From Brachybacterium halotolerans (lineage in GTDB: Bacteria; Actinomycetota; Actinomycetes; Actinomycetales; Dermabacteraceae), in NCBI RefSeq assembly GCF_016623465.1, contig NZ_JAEDAJ010000001.1:903154-967153 (forward strand): a stretch of 64,000 nt of DNA, in the 5' to 3' direction. Shown one piece after another: positions 46,760 to 55,338 of the stretch (position 1 is its first letter; each line of letters opens with the position of its first letter). Both the position numbers and the translations under genes were made by a program. The notes beneath the pieces are model-generated. The model saw only the letters and a list, made by a program, of their open reading frames with translations, ran no database searches and was not told where the DNA came from.

Positions 46760-47545
46760 TCAGTCCCCAGCGAGATCGAGGACGACGCCTGACTGTCGCA
46801 GCGCGCGACGCTCCTCCTGGGGAAGGCGGTCGTCCGTGATGACCGCGTCCAGCTCCGTCAGCCGCATGACCTTGTACTGCGCGAAGAGCCCGTACTTGGA
46901 GCTGTCGGCGAGCAGCACGGAGCGTGTGCTCGACGCGAGGGCCGCTCGCTTGGGGCCGACCTTCGCCTCCACGGGCGTGGTGAGCCCATGTGCGACGTCC
47001 CAGACCGAGCACGAGAGCAGTGCGATGTCCACGGTGAGCTGGTCCAGCGCCATCTCCGCGAGCCTCCCCACTGACGACTGGTTGTCCTTGTCGATGCGGC
47101 CGCCGATCATGATCAGCTCGGCATCCGGGTGGTCGAGAAAGGCCGTGGCCGTGCTCAGGTCATTGGTGACGATCGTCAAGCCACGTCGCTCATCGAGTTC
47201 ACCGCGAAGTCCCTGCACCGTCGTGCCCGCGTCGAGATACACGCTCATTCCGTCCTCGACCAGGCCTGCGGCCCGCCGAGCGATCTCGTGCTTCTGCTCG
47301 ACGTCCGAACGCGCCTTCTCGGCGCGCTGGGGTTCCTCCCGCTCGCGGGGCTCTGCTGCGACACCACCCTGCGTGGAACGTGCGCGCCCCTGCTCAGCGA
47401 GAACCGCGACGTCCCGGCGCACCGTCATCTGGCTGACCCCCAGGAGCTCCGTGAGCCGCCGGTAGCTCACCACGCCCTCCGTCCGGACCAGTCGCAGAAT
47501 CTCCTTGCGCCGCTGCTCCGGGATGAGCGGGGACCCTTCGGACAT
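46760..47545 (-). CDS. DeoR family transcriptional regulator
   Basis: A 261-residue regulator. RRKEILRLVRTEGVVSYRRLTELLGVSQMTVRRDVAVLAEQGR (about 11-53) is the DeoR winged helix; QGGVAA the hinge. The C-terminal sensor keeps VYLDAGTTVQGL, LTIVTNDLSTA, MIGGRIDKDNQSSVG and LLADSSKYG, the effector-binding blocks of the DeoR fold, which usually bind a sugar phosphate. AGGAGG lies nine bases before the ATG at 47545; the open frame upstream is non-coding. It lies between the aldolase and the permease and is the likely controller of this four-carbon acid cluster. Confidence 0.92.
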   Translation of the reverse strand: MSEGSPLIPEQRRKEILRLVRTEGVVSYRRLTELLGVSQMTVRRDVAVLAEQGRARSTQGGVAAEPREREEPQRAEKARSDVEQKHEIARRAAGLVEDGMSVYLDAGTTVQGLRGELDERRGLTIVTNDLSTATAFLDHPDAELIMIGGRIDKDNQSSVGRLAEMALDQLTVDIALLSCSVWDVAHGLTTPVEAKVGPKRAALASSTRSVLLADSSKYGLFAQYKVMRLTELDAVITDDRLPQEERRALRQSGVVLDLAGD

Positions 47546-47633
47546 CGCACCTGCCTCCTGGCCTGTTGTCACTCCACGAACTGCGTGAGCACGATTCGGC
47601 GTGCCCATCACCCGCCTGGAGGGATTCCGGACG

Positions 47634-48269
47634 TCATTCCCAGGGAACACCATAGGCGGCCACCAGCTCGGCCACGTGATCATCAGTCAAGGTCACAGGA
47701 TCGAGACCGCGGGTCAGAACCGTCAGGCGGCACGCCTCCTCGAGCTCGACCGCGACCTCCTGCGCATGCGCGGCGTCGCGCCCGGCGACGACCATGCCGT
47801 GGTGCGCGAGCAGTGCAGCGCGGAAGTCCCCGGAAAGCCCCTCGAGCAGCTCCCCGAGCTCAGGTGACCCCGGCATTCGGTACGGGACCATCGGAACGCG
47901 CCCCACGCGCATCACCGCATAGGGGGTGAGCGGAGGGACCGCTGTGCGGTCGCTCCAGGGAGCCAGCACCGATACGGCCGTCGCGTAGGCGGAATGCAGA
48001 TGGATGACGGCGCCAGCATCGCCCCTCCGCCGGTAGAACGCCGTGTGCAGAGGCGCTTCCTTGGACGCCCGCGGACCCGCCACCTGGCGCCCGTCCAGGT
48101 CCAGAACCGCGAAGGAATCGGGGGAGAGGCGGCCGAGATCGGTGCCCGTGGCAGATACGAGAACACGATCCCCTTCTCGAATGCTGACGTTGCCCGAGCT
48201 CCCCGGACTCATGCCGAGCGAGACGAAACTCCGGCCTGCCGAGATCACTGCGTCGAGAGCGGCGGTCAC
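47634..48269 (-). CDS. otnC: Class II aldolase, OtnC-like decarboxylase/aldolase
   Basis: A 211-residue zinc enzyme of the class II aldolase/adducin family. LGMSPGSSGNVSIREGDRVLVSATG is the N-terminal phosphate-binding segment, APLHTAFYRRRGDAGAVIHLHSAYA holds the first metal His pair, and AALLAHHGMVVAG the later His. With an adjacent DUF1537 kinase such proteins act as 3-oxo-tetronate-4-phosphate decarboxylases giving dihydroxyacetone phosphate. GTG at 48269 overlaps the kinase stop by four bases (GTGA), indicating translational coupling; GTG at 48281 is an alternative. The gene symbol rests on context as well as sequence. Confidence 0.85.
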   Translation of the reverse strand: MTAALDAVISAGRSFVSLGMSPGSSGNVSIREGDRVLVSATGTDLGRLSPDSFAVLDLDGRQVAGPRASKEAPLHTAFYRRRGDAGAVIHLHSAYATAVSVLAPWSDRTAVPPLTPYAVMRVGRVPMVPYRMPGSPELGELLEGLSGDFRAALLAHHGMVVAGRDAAHAQEVAVELEEACRLTVLTRGLDPVTLTDDHVAELVAAYGVPWE

Positions 48270-49522
48270 AGGAGCCCCCACGCATCGAGGAAGAAGCGCT
48301 CTCCGCCGAAGTTGCCGCTCTTCAGGGCGAGCGCCACCGTGCGGTCGCCGGAGTATCGCGTCCGCGCGGCCGACCAGCAGACCCCGGGACTGATCTCCGT
48401 GCCGATGGCGAGGACCTCGATACCCAGCTCGCGGACGACGGCGCCGCTGCTCTCACCTCCGCCGATGAGAATCGCCCGGACCGCGTCCCACGAGACGAGG
48501 CGGCGAGCCACCTGGGAGAGCACGGTCTCGACAGTGGTTGCGACGTCGATGCCATCGATCTCGCGCACCACGTCATCCAAGGAACGCGCGGCGCACACGA
48601 CCGGACGGACACCGGGGTCGGAGGGCGTCGCGGGCCTCGCGTGCTGCGCAACCCACCGCGCGAGCACATCGGCTTCTACGGACGCGTCCGCGACCGCCTT
48701 GGCCAGATCGATCGCACGGACCGGCGCCTCCTTCGACGCGATCTCGATCTGCCGCCGCGTCGCCGAGGACACGCTCCCGCACAGCACCGCGCCACTTCCA
48801 GGCTCCGGCCACGCCACGGGAGGCGAGGTCTCACCGCTGCCCCCCGTGAGCCCAAGCGCCAGTCCCGATCCTCCTGACACAAGAGGCTCGTCCGACACTG
48901 CCGCGCCGATGATGTCGAGGTCGCCGTCATCGATCGCATCGATGACGACATGGCCCGAGCGTCGCGCGAGGAGTTCGCGAAGCCTTCCCGCCCCCGAGCG
49001 CACCTCGCGTTCGTGTATCTCGCTGACCGGGCGGTTCGTCTGCGGCTCAAGAACCTCAGCCACACGGGAGCGCGTCATCGGATTCAGCGGATGGTCCTTC
49101 ATCGGGGACTCGGCCAGCAGCTGATCGTGGACGAACAGATGCCCTTGGTAGACCGTCCTGCCGTTCTCAGGGAGAGCAGGCACGACCACGCAGCGCCCCA
49201 CTCCGAGCCGGTCGGCGACCGCGTCGAGCACGTGACCGATGTTGCCCTGCGGTGTCGAGTCGAACGTCGAGGCGTACTTGATGTAGATCCGGTCCGCTCC
49301 CCATTCCCGAAGCCTCGACAGCGCAGCGAGTGCTGCGTCCACTGCCTCGACGGCGGGGCAGCTGCGGATCTTCAGCGCGACGACCACCGCATCAGCACTG
49401 GCCACCTGCATCGCATCCGGGCTGGAGTCCTCGATCACCACGATGACGGAGTGCCCGGACCGTCTCAGCATGGCAGCGAGATCCGTGGCACCCGTGAAGT
49501 CATCGGCGATAGCTCCGAGCAT
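48266..49522 (-). CDS. otnK: Four-carbon acid sugar kinase, OtnK-like
   Basis: A 418-residue DUF1537 kinase. MLGAIADDFTGATDLAAML is the family-defining N-terminus; IYIKYASTFDSTPQGNIGHV, VVPALPENGRTVYQGHLFV and HPLNPMTRSRV match the 3-oxo-tetronate kinase (OtnK) branch. The nucleotide domain has AILIGGGESSGAVVRELG near residues 350-367 and ALKSGNFGG near the end. It phosphorylates an oxidised four-carbon acid at C4. AGGAGGGGATCGG precedes the ATG. First gene of the leftward operon, divergent from the SAF-domain oxidoreductase. Closer to canonical OtnK than the solitary kinase at 15766. Confidence 0.92.
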   Translation of the reverse strand: MLGAIADDFTGATDLAAMLRRSGHSVIVVIEDSSPDAMQVASADAVVVALKIRSCPAVEAVDAALAALSRLREWGADRIYIKYASTFDSTPQGNIGHVLDAVADRLGVGRCVVVPALPENGRTVYQGHLFVHDQLLAESPMKDHPLNPMTRSRVAEVLEPQTNRPVSEIHEREVRSGAGRLRELLARRSGHVVIDAIDDGDLDIIGAAVSDEPLVSGGSGLALGLTGGSGETSPPVAWPEPGSGAVLCGSVSSATRRQIEIASKEAPVRAIDLAKAVADASVEADVLARWVAQHARPATPSDPGVRPVVCAARSLDDVVREIDGIDVATTVETVLSQVARRLVSWDAVRAILIGGGESSGAVVRELGIEVLAIGTEISPGVCWSAARTRYSGDRTVALALKSGNFGGERFFLDAWGLL

Positions 49523-49593
49523 CCGATCCCCTCCTGGTCTGAACCATGAGCCCTCGACAAAGCGCCGGCCCAGCATACGTGTTGCTTTCTGAT

Positions 49594-49605
49594 AATATTC
49601 GTGAC
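49594..49605 (+). promoter_or_regulatory. Candidate DeoR-type operator in the otnK/oxidoreductase divergent promoter
   Basis: AATATTCGTGAC followed by GATTGTAGAC in an AT-rich island inside the 182-base gap. It matches 11 of 12 bases of the site upstream of the gntP-like gene. Overlapping GATAAT (49591-49596) could be a -10 box for rightward transcription. Confidence 0.6.
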
Positions 49606-49704
49606 GATTGTAGACGACAGCGGGCGTCGCTGGCGTCGATCAGCGCAGATCGCCCGGTGGGACCCTCCGATCCCCACCTCAGCCGCACGAAACGAGGAAC
49701 ATCG

Positions 49705-51048
49705 ATGAAGATCGCATCACCGCGTCGACGCACCGGCGAGATCCGTGTGGCACTGACGGGTGCCAACGGAGGCTTCGGCCGAACATTCCTGGCTCAACTC
49801 CGCAGCACTCCCGACATCCGAGCAACGGCCCTGATCGACCCGGACGTCGACGGCACAGTGGCCATGCTCGCAGACCTCGGGATCACCGCGTTCGAGATCG
49901 CCGACGCTCCGTCCAGCGCGCACGCCGCTGCCGCCTCCGGCGAAACAGCTCTGCTCTCCTCCCTCGAGGCCATCGACTGGGACTCGGTCGATGTGCTCGT
50001 CGAAGCGACCGGGAACGTCCCCGCGGGAACCGCCTACTCGGAAGCGGCGCTGGATCATGGCACGCACGTCGTGATGATCAGCAAAGAGGTCGACACGGCT
50101 GTGGGCGCCGCCCTCGCCGCGCGTGCAGCGGAGACCGGGCTGAGCTATCTCCCCGGTGACGGCGATCAGCCGGCGAATCTCCTCCGCCTGTTGGACTGGA
50201 TCTCCGCTGTCGGCCTGGACATCGTCGCCGTCGGGAAGTCGAGCGAGTACGACCTCGTGTTCGATCCCGAGAGTTCGACGGTGACGCAGAACGGCGAATG
50301 CGTGCCCGTGGCAGATTTCGCAGCCCTGCTGGCGCTCGGGGAGGACGTGCCGGCGACCCTCGAGCGACGAGCGCGAGCCCTGAGCGACCTCAAGCGCCGG
50401 GCGGCCGCCGATGCGTGCGAGATGACCGTCGTCTCGCAGCGGGTGGGAATGCCCGCGGATGTTCCGGAGATGCACTATCCCGTTGCCCGCCCCTCAGAGC
50501 TCGCAGACATCTACTCCGCTCGCGAGGACGGTGGGGTCCGCTCCCATGACGGCATCGTCGATGTGTTCTCGGCGCTCCGCCTTCCGAATGAGGCCAGCTT
50601 CGCGGGCGGCGTCTTCGCCATCGTGCGCGCCGAAGACCCTGCGACATGGGACACCCTGCGTGGCAAGGGCCATGTGGTCAGCAGATCGGGCACGCTCGCC
50701 GCGATCTATTGGCCCTATCACCTCATGGGAGTCGAGACGCCGCTGAGCATCTATGCAGCTGTCGACGGGACACCGTCACGGGCGCCCCGCCCGACCACCA
50801 TGATGGCGGCCCGTGCGCAGCGGCGACTGGCCGCTGGCACGGACCTGATCGTCGCCGGGCACCATCACGAGATCGCCGGGGTGGACCCGGTGATGATCAC
50901 GCCCGCGGAAGGAACAGCGGCGTACTACGTGCTCTCCGGCACGACCCTCCGCCGCGACATCGCCGAGGGGGAGGTCATCTCCGTCGACGATGTCGACGGC
51001 ATCGACCGCCGAGTACTCGAGCTGAATCAGTCTGTTCAGGACGTGTGA
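49705..51048 (+). CDS. Homoserine dehydrogenase-like oxidoreductase with SAF domain
   Basis: A 447-residue NAD(P)-binding protein. RVALTGANGGFGRTFLAQL (about 13-31) is a Rossmann loop; DSVDVLVEATGNVPAGTAYSEAALDHGTHVVMISKEVD resembles the homoserine dehydrogenase core, and YLPGDGDQPANLLRLLDW is the substrate-side helix. The last 80 residues (AAYYVLSGTTLRRDIAEGEVISVDDVD) form a SAF domain, the sugar-acid-binding fold of sialate synthases and altronate dehydratases. GACGAGGAAC-type site upstream of the ATG is weak. By position it should supply the oxidation step before OtnK, a job usually done by a HIBADH-type LtnD/DtnD; that role is inference. Confidence 0.85.
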   Translation: MKIASPRRRTGEIRVALTGANGGFGRTFLAQLRSTPDIRATALIDPDVDGTVAMLADLGITAFEIADAPSSAHAAAASGETALLSSLEAIDWDSVDVLVEATGNVPAGTAYSEAALDHGTHVVMISKEVDTAVGAALAARAAETGLSYLPGDGDQPANLLRLLDWISAVGLDIVAVGKSSEYDLVFDPESSTVTQNGECVPVADFAALLALGEDVPATLERRARALSDLKRRAAADACEMTVVSQRVGMPADVPEMHYPVARPSELADIYSAREDGGVRSHDGIVDVFSALRLPNEASFAGGVFAIVRAEDPATWDTLRGKGHVVSRSGTLAAIYWPYHLMGVETPLSIYAAVDGTPSRAPRPTTMMAARAQRRLAAGTDLIVAGHHHEIAGVDPVMITPAEGTAAYYVLSGTTLRRDIAEGEVISVDDVDGIDRRVLELNQSVQDV

Positions 51049-51475
51049 CAGGCACTCCAGGCCCGGACCGCCGTCGCCCCGCGGGTTCCCCGGAGTCAGC
51101 TCCCCACTCCTGCGGCCCACCTCGCTGGCCCGGTGGACGTGCACCGGGGCCGCACTCGCCTGTCCCGTCTCGACGAGCTCCGTCATCATGGGGATTAGTC
51201 GCTTCTCCTCGACTCCGGCCCCGAACTCCTCGAAGGCGGGACTGTCCACGGTCATGGACTGCTCCCAAGGAAGGAGTCGCCCCGTGTCGTCTGATCAGCC
51301 CGGCGCACTCCAGCTCTGACCCGGAGCACGGGATCCCCGCCGCACGAGCGTTGTGCGACTCCCATTGCTCCCCCGGCTATCGCGGGTCAAGCGGTTCCGG
51401 GCGTCGGACGGATCCCGGGCGTCCGGCGCGCGGCTCAAGGTGGACGCCGGGCACCAAATGCGATGGGATCGACGC
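51049..51475. other. 427-bp region with one doubtful minus-strand gene start
   Basis: On the minus strand an ATG at 51255 with GGGAG six bases upstream begins TVDSPAFEEFGAGVEEKRLI and stays open into the neighbouring oxidoreductase gene, where it reads as a shadow. It might be the 5' end of a lost gene. Nothing else credible was seen. Rightward, the stretch is the leader of the amidohydrolase. Confidence 0.35.
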
Positions 51476-52801
51476 ATGAGCGCTCCCTTCGCCATCGTCG
51501 GCATCGACGCCCTGACCGGCGAGCGGGACGGCGCCGTGCACCGCGACTGGACCGTCAGCGTCGGCGCCGACGGCCTGATCTCCTCCGCAGGCCCCTCGGC
51601 GCAGATCGATCTCCCGCCGACCCTGCCGCGGATCGACGGCGCGGGGAAGTTCCTCGTGCCCGGGATGATCAACGCCCACGCGCATCTGTTCGCCGACGGC
51701 AGGCCGCTCTCCTCGATCTACACGAACCCGAGGATCGCAGGGCACCTGACGCGCGCCATGCACACCCCGCCGGGCCGCGCGCTCCTGCGCCGTCGGACCC
51801 GTCAGAACGCACTGACCCAGCTGCACTCGGGGGTCACCACGATCCGGACCGTCGGCGACACGGCCGACGAGGTCATCCACGTCCGCGGGCAGATCGACAG
51901 CGGCGAGATCACGGGCCCCAGGCTGCTGCCCGCCGGCCCGCTGATGGCGATCACGGGCGGGCACGGCGCCCCTCAGATCGCGCTGATCGGCGATGAACCG
52001 GAGACCGCCCGCGCCAACACGCGCCGCAACCTGCGACGGGGCGCGCAGGCGATCAAGATCGCGGCGACCGGCGGGGTCACGGACGCCCTGGACGTCGGTC
52101 ATGCCGGGAGACCGGAGATGCCGGAGGCGTCGATGCGCGCCGTCTGCGAGGAGGCCCACGGGGCGGGAGTGCTCGTCGCGGCGCACGCCCAGGGCCGGGA
52201 GGGGGTGCTCGCAGCGCTCCGTGCCGGAGTCGACACGATCGAGCACGGCGCGACCCTCCTGCCGGAGAGCATCGAGCTCTTCCATGACAACCCCGCCTCC
52301 CTGCGCGGCTGGTCGGCGCTGGTTCCGACTCTCCTGGCGTGCATCCCGCTCGTCCGGTTCGATCCGCAGGTCACGGGCCTCGGAGAGGTGGTGCAGGAGA
52401 ATGCCCGCATGGTGCTCGACGAGATGCTGACGGGAGCGCAGCAGGCGATCGAGCACGGGATCGCTCTCGGGATCGGCACCGACTCGGGCGTCAGCTACTC
52501 CACCCACTCGAGCTTCTGGCGCGAGCTCGATCTCTATCCACGTCTCCTCGACGTCGATCCCGCCGCGGTGCTCCACACGGCGACTGCCGGCAACGCCTCC
52601 GTCCTCGGGCTGGAGGGCGTCACCGGACGCCTCGCCCCGGGGCTCTCGGCCGATCTCGTGGTCCTCGAGTCCGACCCCCTGGAGTCGTTCGAGGCCCTCG
52701 CCGAGCCCTCGATGGTGGTCGTCCGGGGCGAGCGCATCGTCCGCCCCGAGATCCGCCGCATCCCCGACATCGACGCGCAGCTCGACACCCTGCGCGTCTG
52801 A
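51476..52801 (+). CDS. Amidohydrolase (imidazolonepropionase / Xaa-Pro dipeptidase-like)
   Basis: A 441-residue metal-dependent hydrolase with the composite beta-sandwich and TIM barrel of the amidohydrolase superfamily. NAHAHLF near residue 67 supplies the first two His ligands, IKIAATGG the carboxylated Lys, VAAHAQG and TIEHGA the next His residues and GTDSGVSY the catalytic Asp. LAPGLSADLVVLESDPLESF and VVVRGERI are the returning sandwich strands. Relatives degrade prolyl dipeptides, organophosphates or ochratoxin; substrate unknown here. The ATG at 51476 is chosen where homology begins; no strong ribosome site is visible. Confidence 0.9.
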   Translation: MSAPFAIVGIDALTGERDGAVHRDWTVSVGADGLISSAGPSAQIDLPPTLPRIDGAGKFLVPGMINAHAHLFADGRPLSSIYTNPRIAGHLTRAMHTPPGRALLRRRTRQNALTQLHSGVTTIRTVGDTADEVIHVRGQIDSGEITGPRLLPAGPLMAITGGHGAPQIALIGDEPETARANTRRNLRRGAQAIKIAATGGVTDALDVGHAGRPEMPEASMRAVCEEAHGAGVLVAAHAQGREGVLAALRAGVDTIEHGATLLPESIELFHDNPASLRGWSALVPTLLACIPLVRFDPQVTGLGEVVQENARMVLDEMLTGAQQAIEHGIALGIGTDSGVSYSTHSSFWRELDLYPRLLDVDPAAVLHTATAGNASVLGLEGVTGRLAPGLSADLVVLESDPLESFEALAEPSMVVVRGERIVRPEIRRIPDIDAQLDTLRV

Positions 52802-53321
52802 GCCCGCGTCCTCCTCCGCCCCCGCTGGAGGGCCCCGCGCACGAGAGCGGTGAGCAGGCGAGGACGTCCGCCGCTCGCAGCGCTACGGTGGCCGGGCCCC
52901 GGGATCCGGGCGGCGGCGTCGGCCGGTCACGGGTACCAGCTGAGCGCGCCGGCAGGGTGGTCGTTCGCACGCTGCGCTCACATGCGGCGCACCCCACCGA
53001 CGACGCCGAGAGCAGATGCGCGGGTCAGCTGCGCGCTGCTCCCCCCAGCTCTGATTGCGATGCGCCGGTCCAGATCCTCGAGCTCGTCGATGACGTCGGC
53101 GACCACCCAGATCCGGTCGCGCTTGCGGCCGGTCACCTCGCGGAGGATTCCGGCGGACTCGAGGCTTTCGACGGCCGGACCTCTCGAGGGGGTGCTCTTT
53201 TCCCGTCGGCAGCCCTTCCCAGCGCCGCACCGAGCCGTCGTCGCCCCGCTCCCTCCGCACCCATCCACAACCCGCCGCCCGGCGGCCCGCCGGGTCGGTG
53301 CGCGCGCATAGGCTGGAACGC
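52802..53321. other. 520-bp intergenic region containing a Fic remnant
   Basis: Apart from the Fic remnant (separate entry) the only structured element is TAGGCT (53309-53314), seven bases before the recQ ATG, a likely -10 box for a leaderless recQ transcript. The rest is GC-rich without a supportable gene. Confidence 0.5.
52978..53190 (-). pseudogene. C-terminal remnant of a Fic family protein
   Basis: Read leftward from about 53187, the peptide [20 protein letters not shown], then [20 protein letters not shown], is the winged-helix end typical of Fic (AMP-transferase) proteins in actinobacteria. The catalytic HPFxxGNGR domain is absent; upstream DNA encodes nothing related. The tail GGSSAQLTRASALGVVGG to the stop is low quality. 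So this is the 3' scar of a deleted Fic gene beside recQ. Confidence 0.75.
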
Positions 53322-55310
53322 ATGCATGACGCCCCCGCCGACGCGCCCGCTCCGACCGATCCTCAGGCACCGTCGACCCCTTCGGCACCGTCGGCCCCTT
53401 CGTCCTTCGGGCCCGAGCTCGACCCGGCCGCACCGGACGAGCAGGCCCCCTCGGCACTGGCGCCGACCCCCTCCGGGGACCCGCGTGCCCTCGAGGTGCT
53501 CTCGACGGTCTTCGGCTACGACTGCTTCCGGGGCGAGCAGGCGCAGATCATCGACCAGGTGATCGGCGGCGGCGACGCGGTCGTGCTCATGCCCACCGGC
53601 GGCGGCAAGTCGCTGTGCTACCAGATCCCGTCGCTGATCAGGCCCGGCACCGGGATCGTGATCTCCCCGCTGATCGCCCTGATGGCCGATCAGGTGGCGG
53701 CGCTCGAGGCCAACGGCATCCGCGCCGCCTACCTCAACTCCACGCTCGAGATGCACGAGGCGCGGGCCGTCGAGCAGCAGCTCCTCGCCGGCGAGCTGGA
53801 CCTGCTGTACATGGCGCCCGAGCGCCTGGTCCTCCCCCGCACGATCCAGCTGCTGCAGCGCGCCGAGCTCGCCCTGTTCGCGATCGACGAGGCCCACTGC
53901 GTGGCCCAGTGGGGACACGACTTCCGGCCCGACTACCTGGGCCTCTCGATGCTCGCCGAGACCTTCCCCGACGTCCCCCGGATCGCCCTCACCGCGACGG
54001 CGACCCGTGAGACCCACCGAGAGATCACCGAGAACCTGCGGATGCAGGACGCGGCGCACTTCGTCTCGAGCTTCGACCGGCCCAACATCCAGTACCGCAT
54101 CGACCCCAAGGCCTCCCCGCGCGAGCAGCTGCTGCGTCTGATCCGCAGCGAGCACCCGGGTGAGGCGGGGATCGTCTACTGCCTCTCGCGCAGGAGCGTC
54201 GAGCAGACCGCGGCATGGCTCTCCGAGCGCGGCGTCGCCGCCCTGCCGTACCACGCGGGCCTCGACGCGGCCATGCGCCGCGAGCACCAGGAGCGCTTCC
54301 TGCGCGAGGACGGCCTGGTCATCGTCGCGACCATCGCCTTCGGCATGGGGATCGACAAGCCCGACGTCCGCTTCGTCGCCCACCTGGACCTGCCCAAGTC
54401 CATCGAGGGCTACTACCAGGAGACGGGCCGCGCGGGCCGCGACGGGCAGCCCTCGACCGCGTGGATGGCCTACGGCCTGGGCGATCTCGTCAGCCAGCGC
54501 CGCTTCATCGACACGGGCGAGGGGTCCGAGCCCTTCAAGCGCAACGCCCGCGCACACCTGGACGCGATGCTCGCCCTCTGCGAGACGGTCACCTGCCGAC
54601 GCGTGCAGCTGCTGCACTACTTCGGCCAGGAGTCGGATCCCTGCGGAAACTGCGACGTGTGCCTGAACCCGCCCAGCACCTGGGACGCGACCGTTCCCGC
54701 GCAGAAGCTGCTCTCGGCCCTGATCCGCCTGGACCGCGAACGCGGCCAGCAGTTCGGCTCGGGGCAGGTCATCGACGTGCTGCGAGGCAAGGACAACGAG
54801 CGCTCCGCCCAGTCCCGCCACCCGGAGCTGAGCGTCTGGGGCATCGGCGAGGGCCTCTCCGAGCGCGAATGGCGCACGGTGCTGCGTCAGTTGCTGTCAC
54901 GGAGGATCGTCGAGGCGGTCGGCGAGTACGGGGTGCTCGTCCCCGGCGAGCACGCGGGCCCGGTGCTGCGCGGCGAGGTCATCGTGGAGCTCGCGGTGGA
55001 CCGCTCCCCCGTGAAGGCGCCGCGGTCGCGAGGCGCGGGGCGCGGCGGGGGCGCGGGCGGCGCGTCGCGGGCGGCGGCCTCGCTCGAGCCCGCGCAGCAG
55101 GAGGTCTTCGAGCGCCTGCGGGCGTGGCGCACCTCGGTCGCGAAGGAGAAGCAGATCGCCCCGTACATGGTCTTCTCCGACGCCACGCTGGTGGGGATCG
55201 TCGAGCTGCGGCCGACGAGCGTGGACCAGCTGGGCGGCGTCAGCGGCGTGGGCGCGAAGAAGCTCGCCGAGTACGGCGAGGACGTCCTCGAGGCGCTCGA
55301 GGGGAGCTGA
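53322..55310 (+). CDS. recQ: ATP-dependent DNA helicase RecQ
   Basis: A 662-residue helicase of DNA repair. After a Pro/Ala-rich tail of about 55 residues: motif [15 protein letters not shown] near 92, DEAH box with [18 protein letters not shown] near 187, motif [12 protein letters not shown], motif [12 protein letters not shown], zinc-binding region with [17 protein letters not shown] and CGNCDVCL, the RQC winged helix, and a C-terminal HRDC domain ([29 protein letters not shown]). All motifs are intact. The start at 53322 has no Shine-Dalgarno but a TAGGCT box seven bases upstream, pointing to leaderless translation. Confidence 0.97.
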   Translation: MHDAPADAPAPTDPQAPSTPSAPSAPSSFGPELDPAAPDEQAPSALAPTPSGDPRALEVLSTVFGYDCFRGEQAQIIDQVIGGGDAVVLMPTGGGKSLCYQIPSLIRPGTGIVISPLIALMADQVAALEANGIRAAYLNSTLEMHEARAVEQQLLAGELDLLYMAPERLVLPRTIQLLQRAELALFAIDEAHCVAQWGHDFRPDYLGLSMLAETFPDVPRIALTATATRETHREITENLRMQDAAHFVSSFDRPNIQYRIDPKASPREQLLRLIRSEHPGEAGIVYCLSRRSVEQTAAWLSERGVAALPYHAGLDAAMRREHQERFLREDGLVIVATIAFGMGIDKPDVRFVAHLDLPKSIEGYYQETGRAGRDGQPSTAWMAYGLGDLVSQRRFIDTGEGSEPFKRNARAHLDAMLALCETVTCRRVQLLHYFGQESDPCGNCDVCLNPPSTWDATVPAQKLLSALIRLDRERGQQFGSGQVIDVLRGKDNERSAQSRHPELSVWGIGEGLSEREWRTVLRQLLSRRIVEAVGEYGVLVPGEHAGPVLRGEVIVELAVDRSPVKAPRSRGAGRGGGAGGASRAAASLEPAQQEVFERLRAWRTSVAKEKQIAPYMVFSDATLVGIVELRPTSVDQLGGVSGVGAKKLAEYGEDVLEALEGS

Positions 55311-55338
55311 CGTCCCGGGGGCGGGTCCACCCGGGCAC

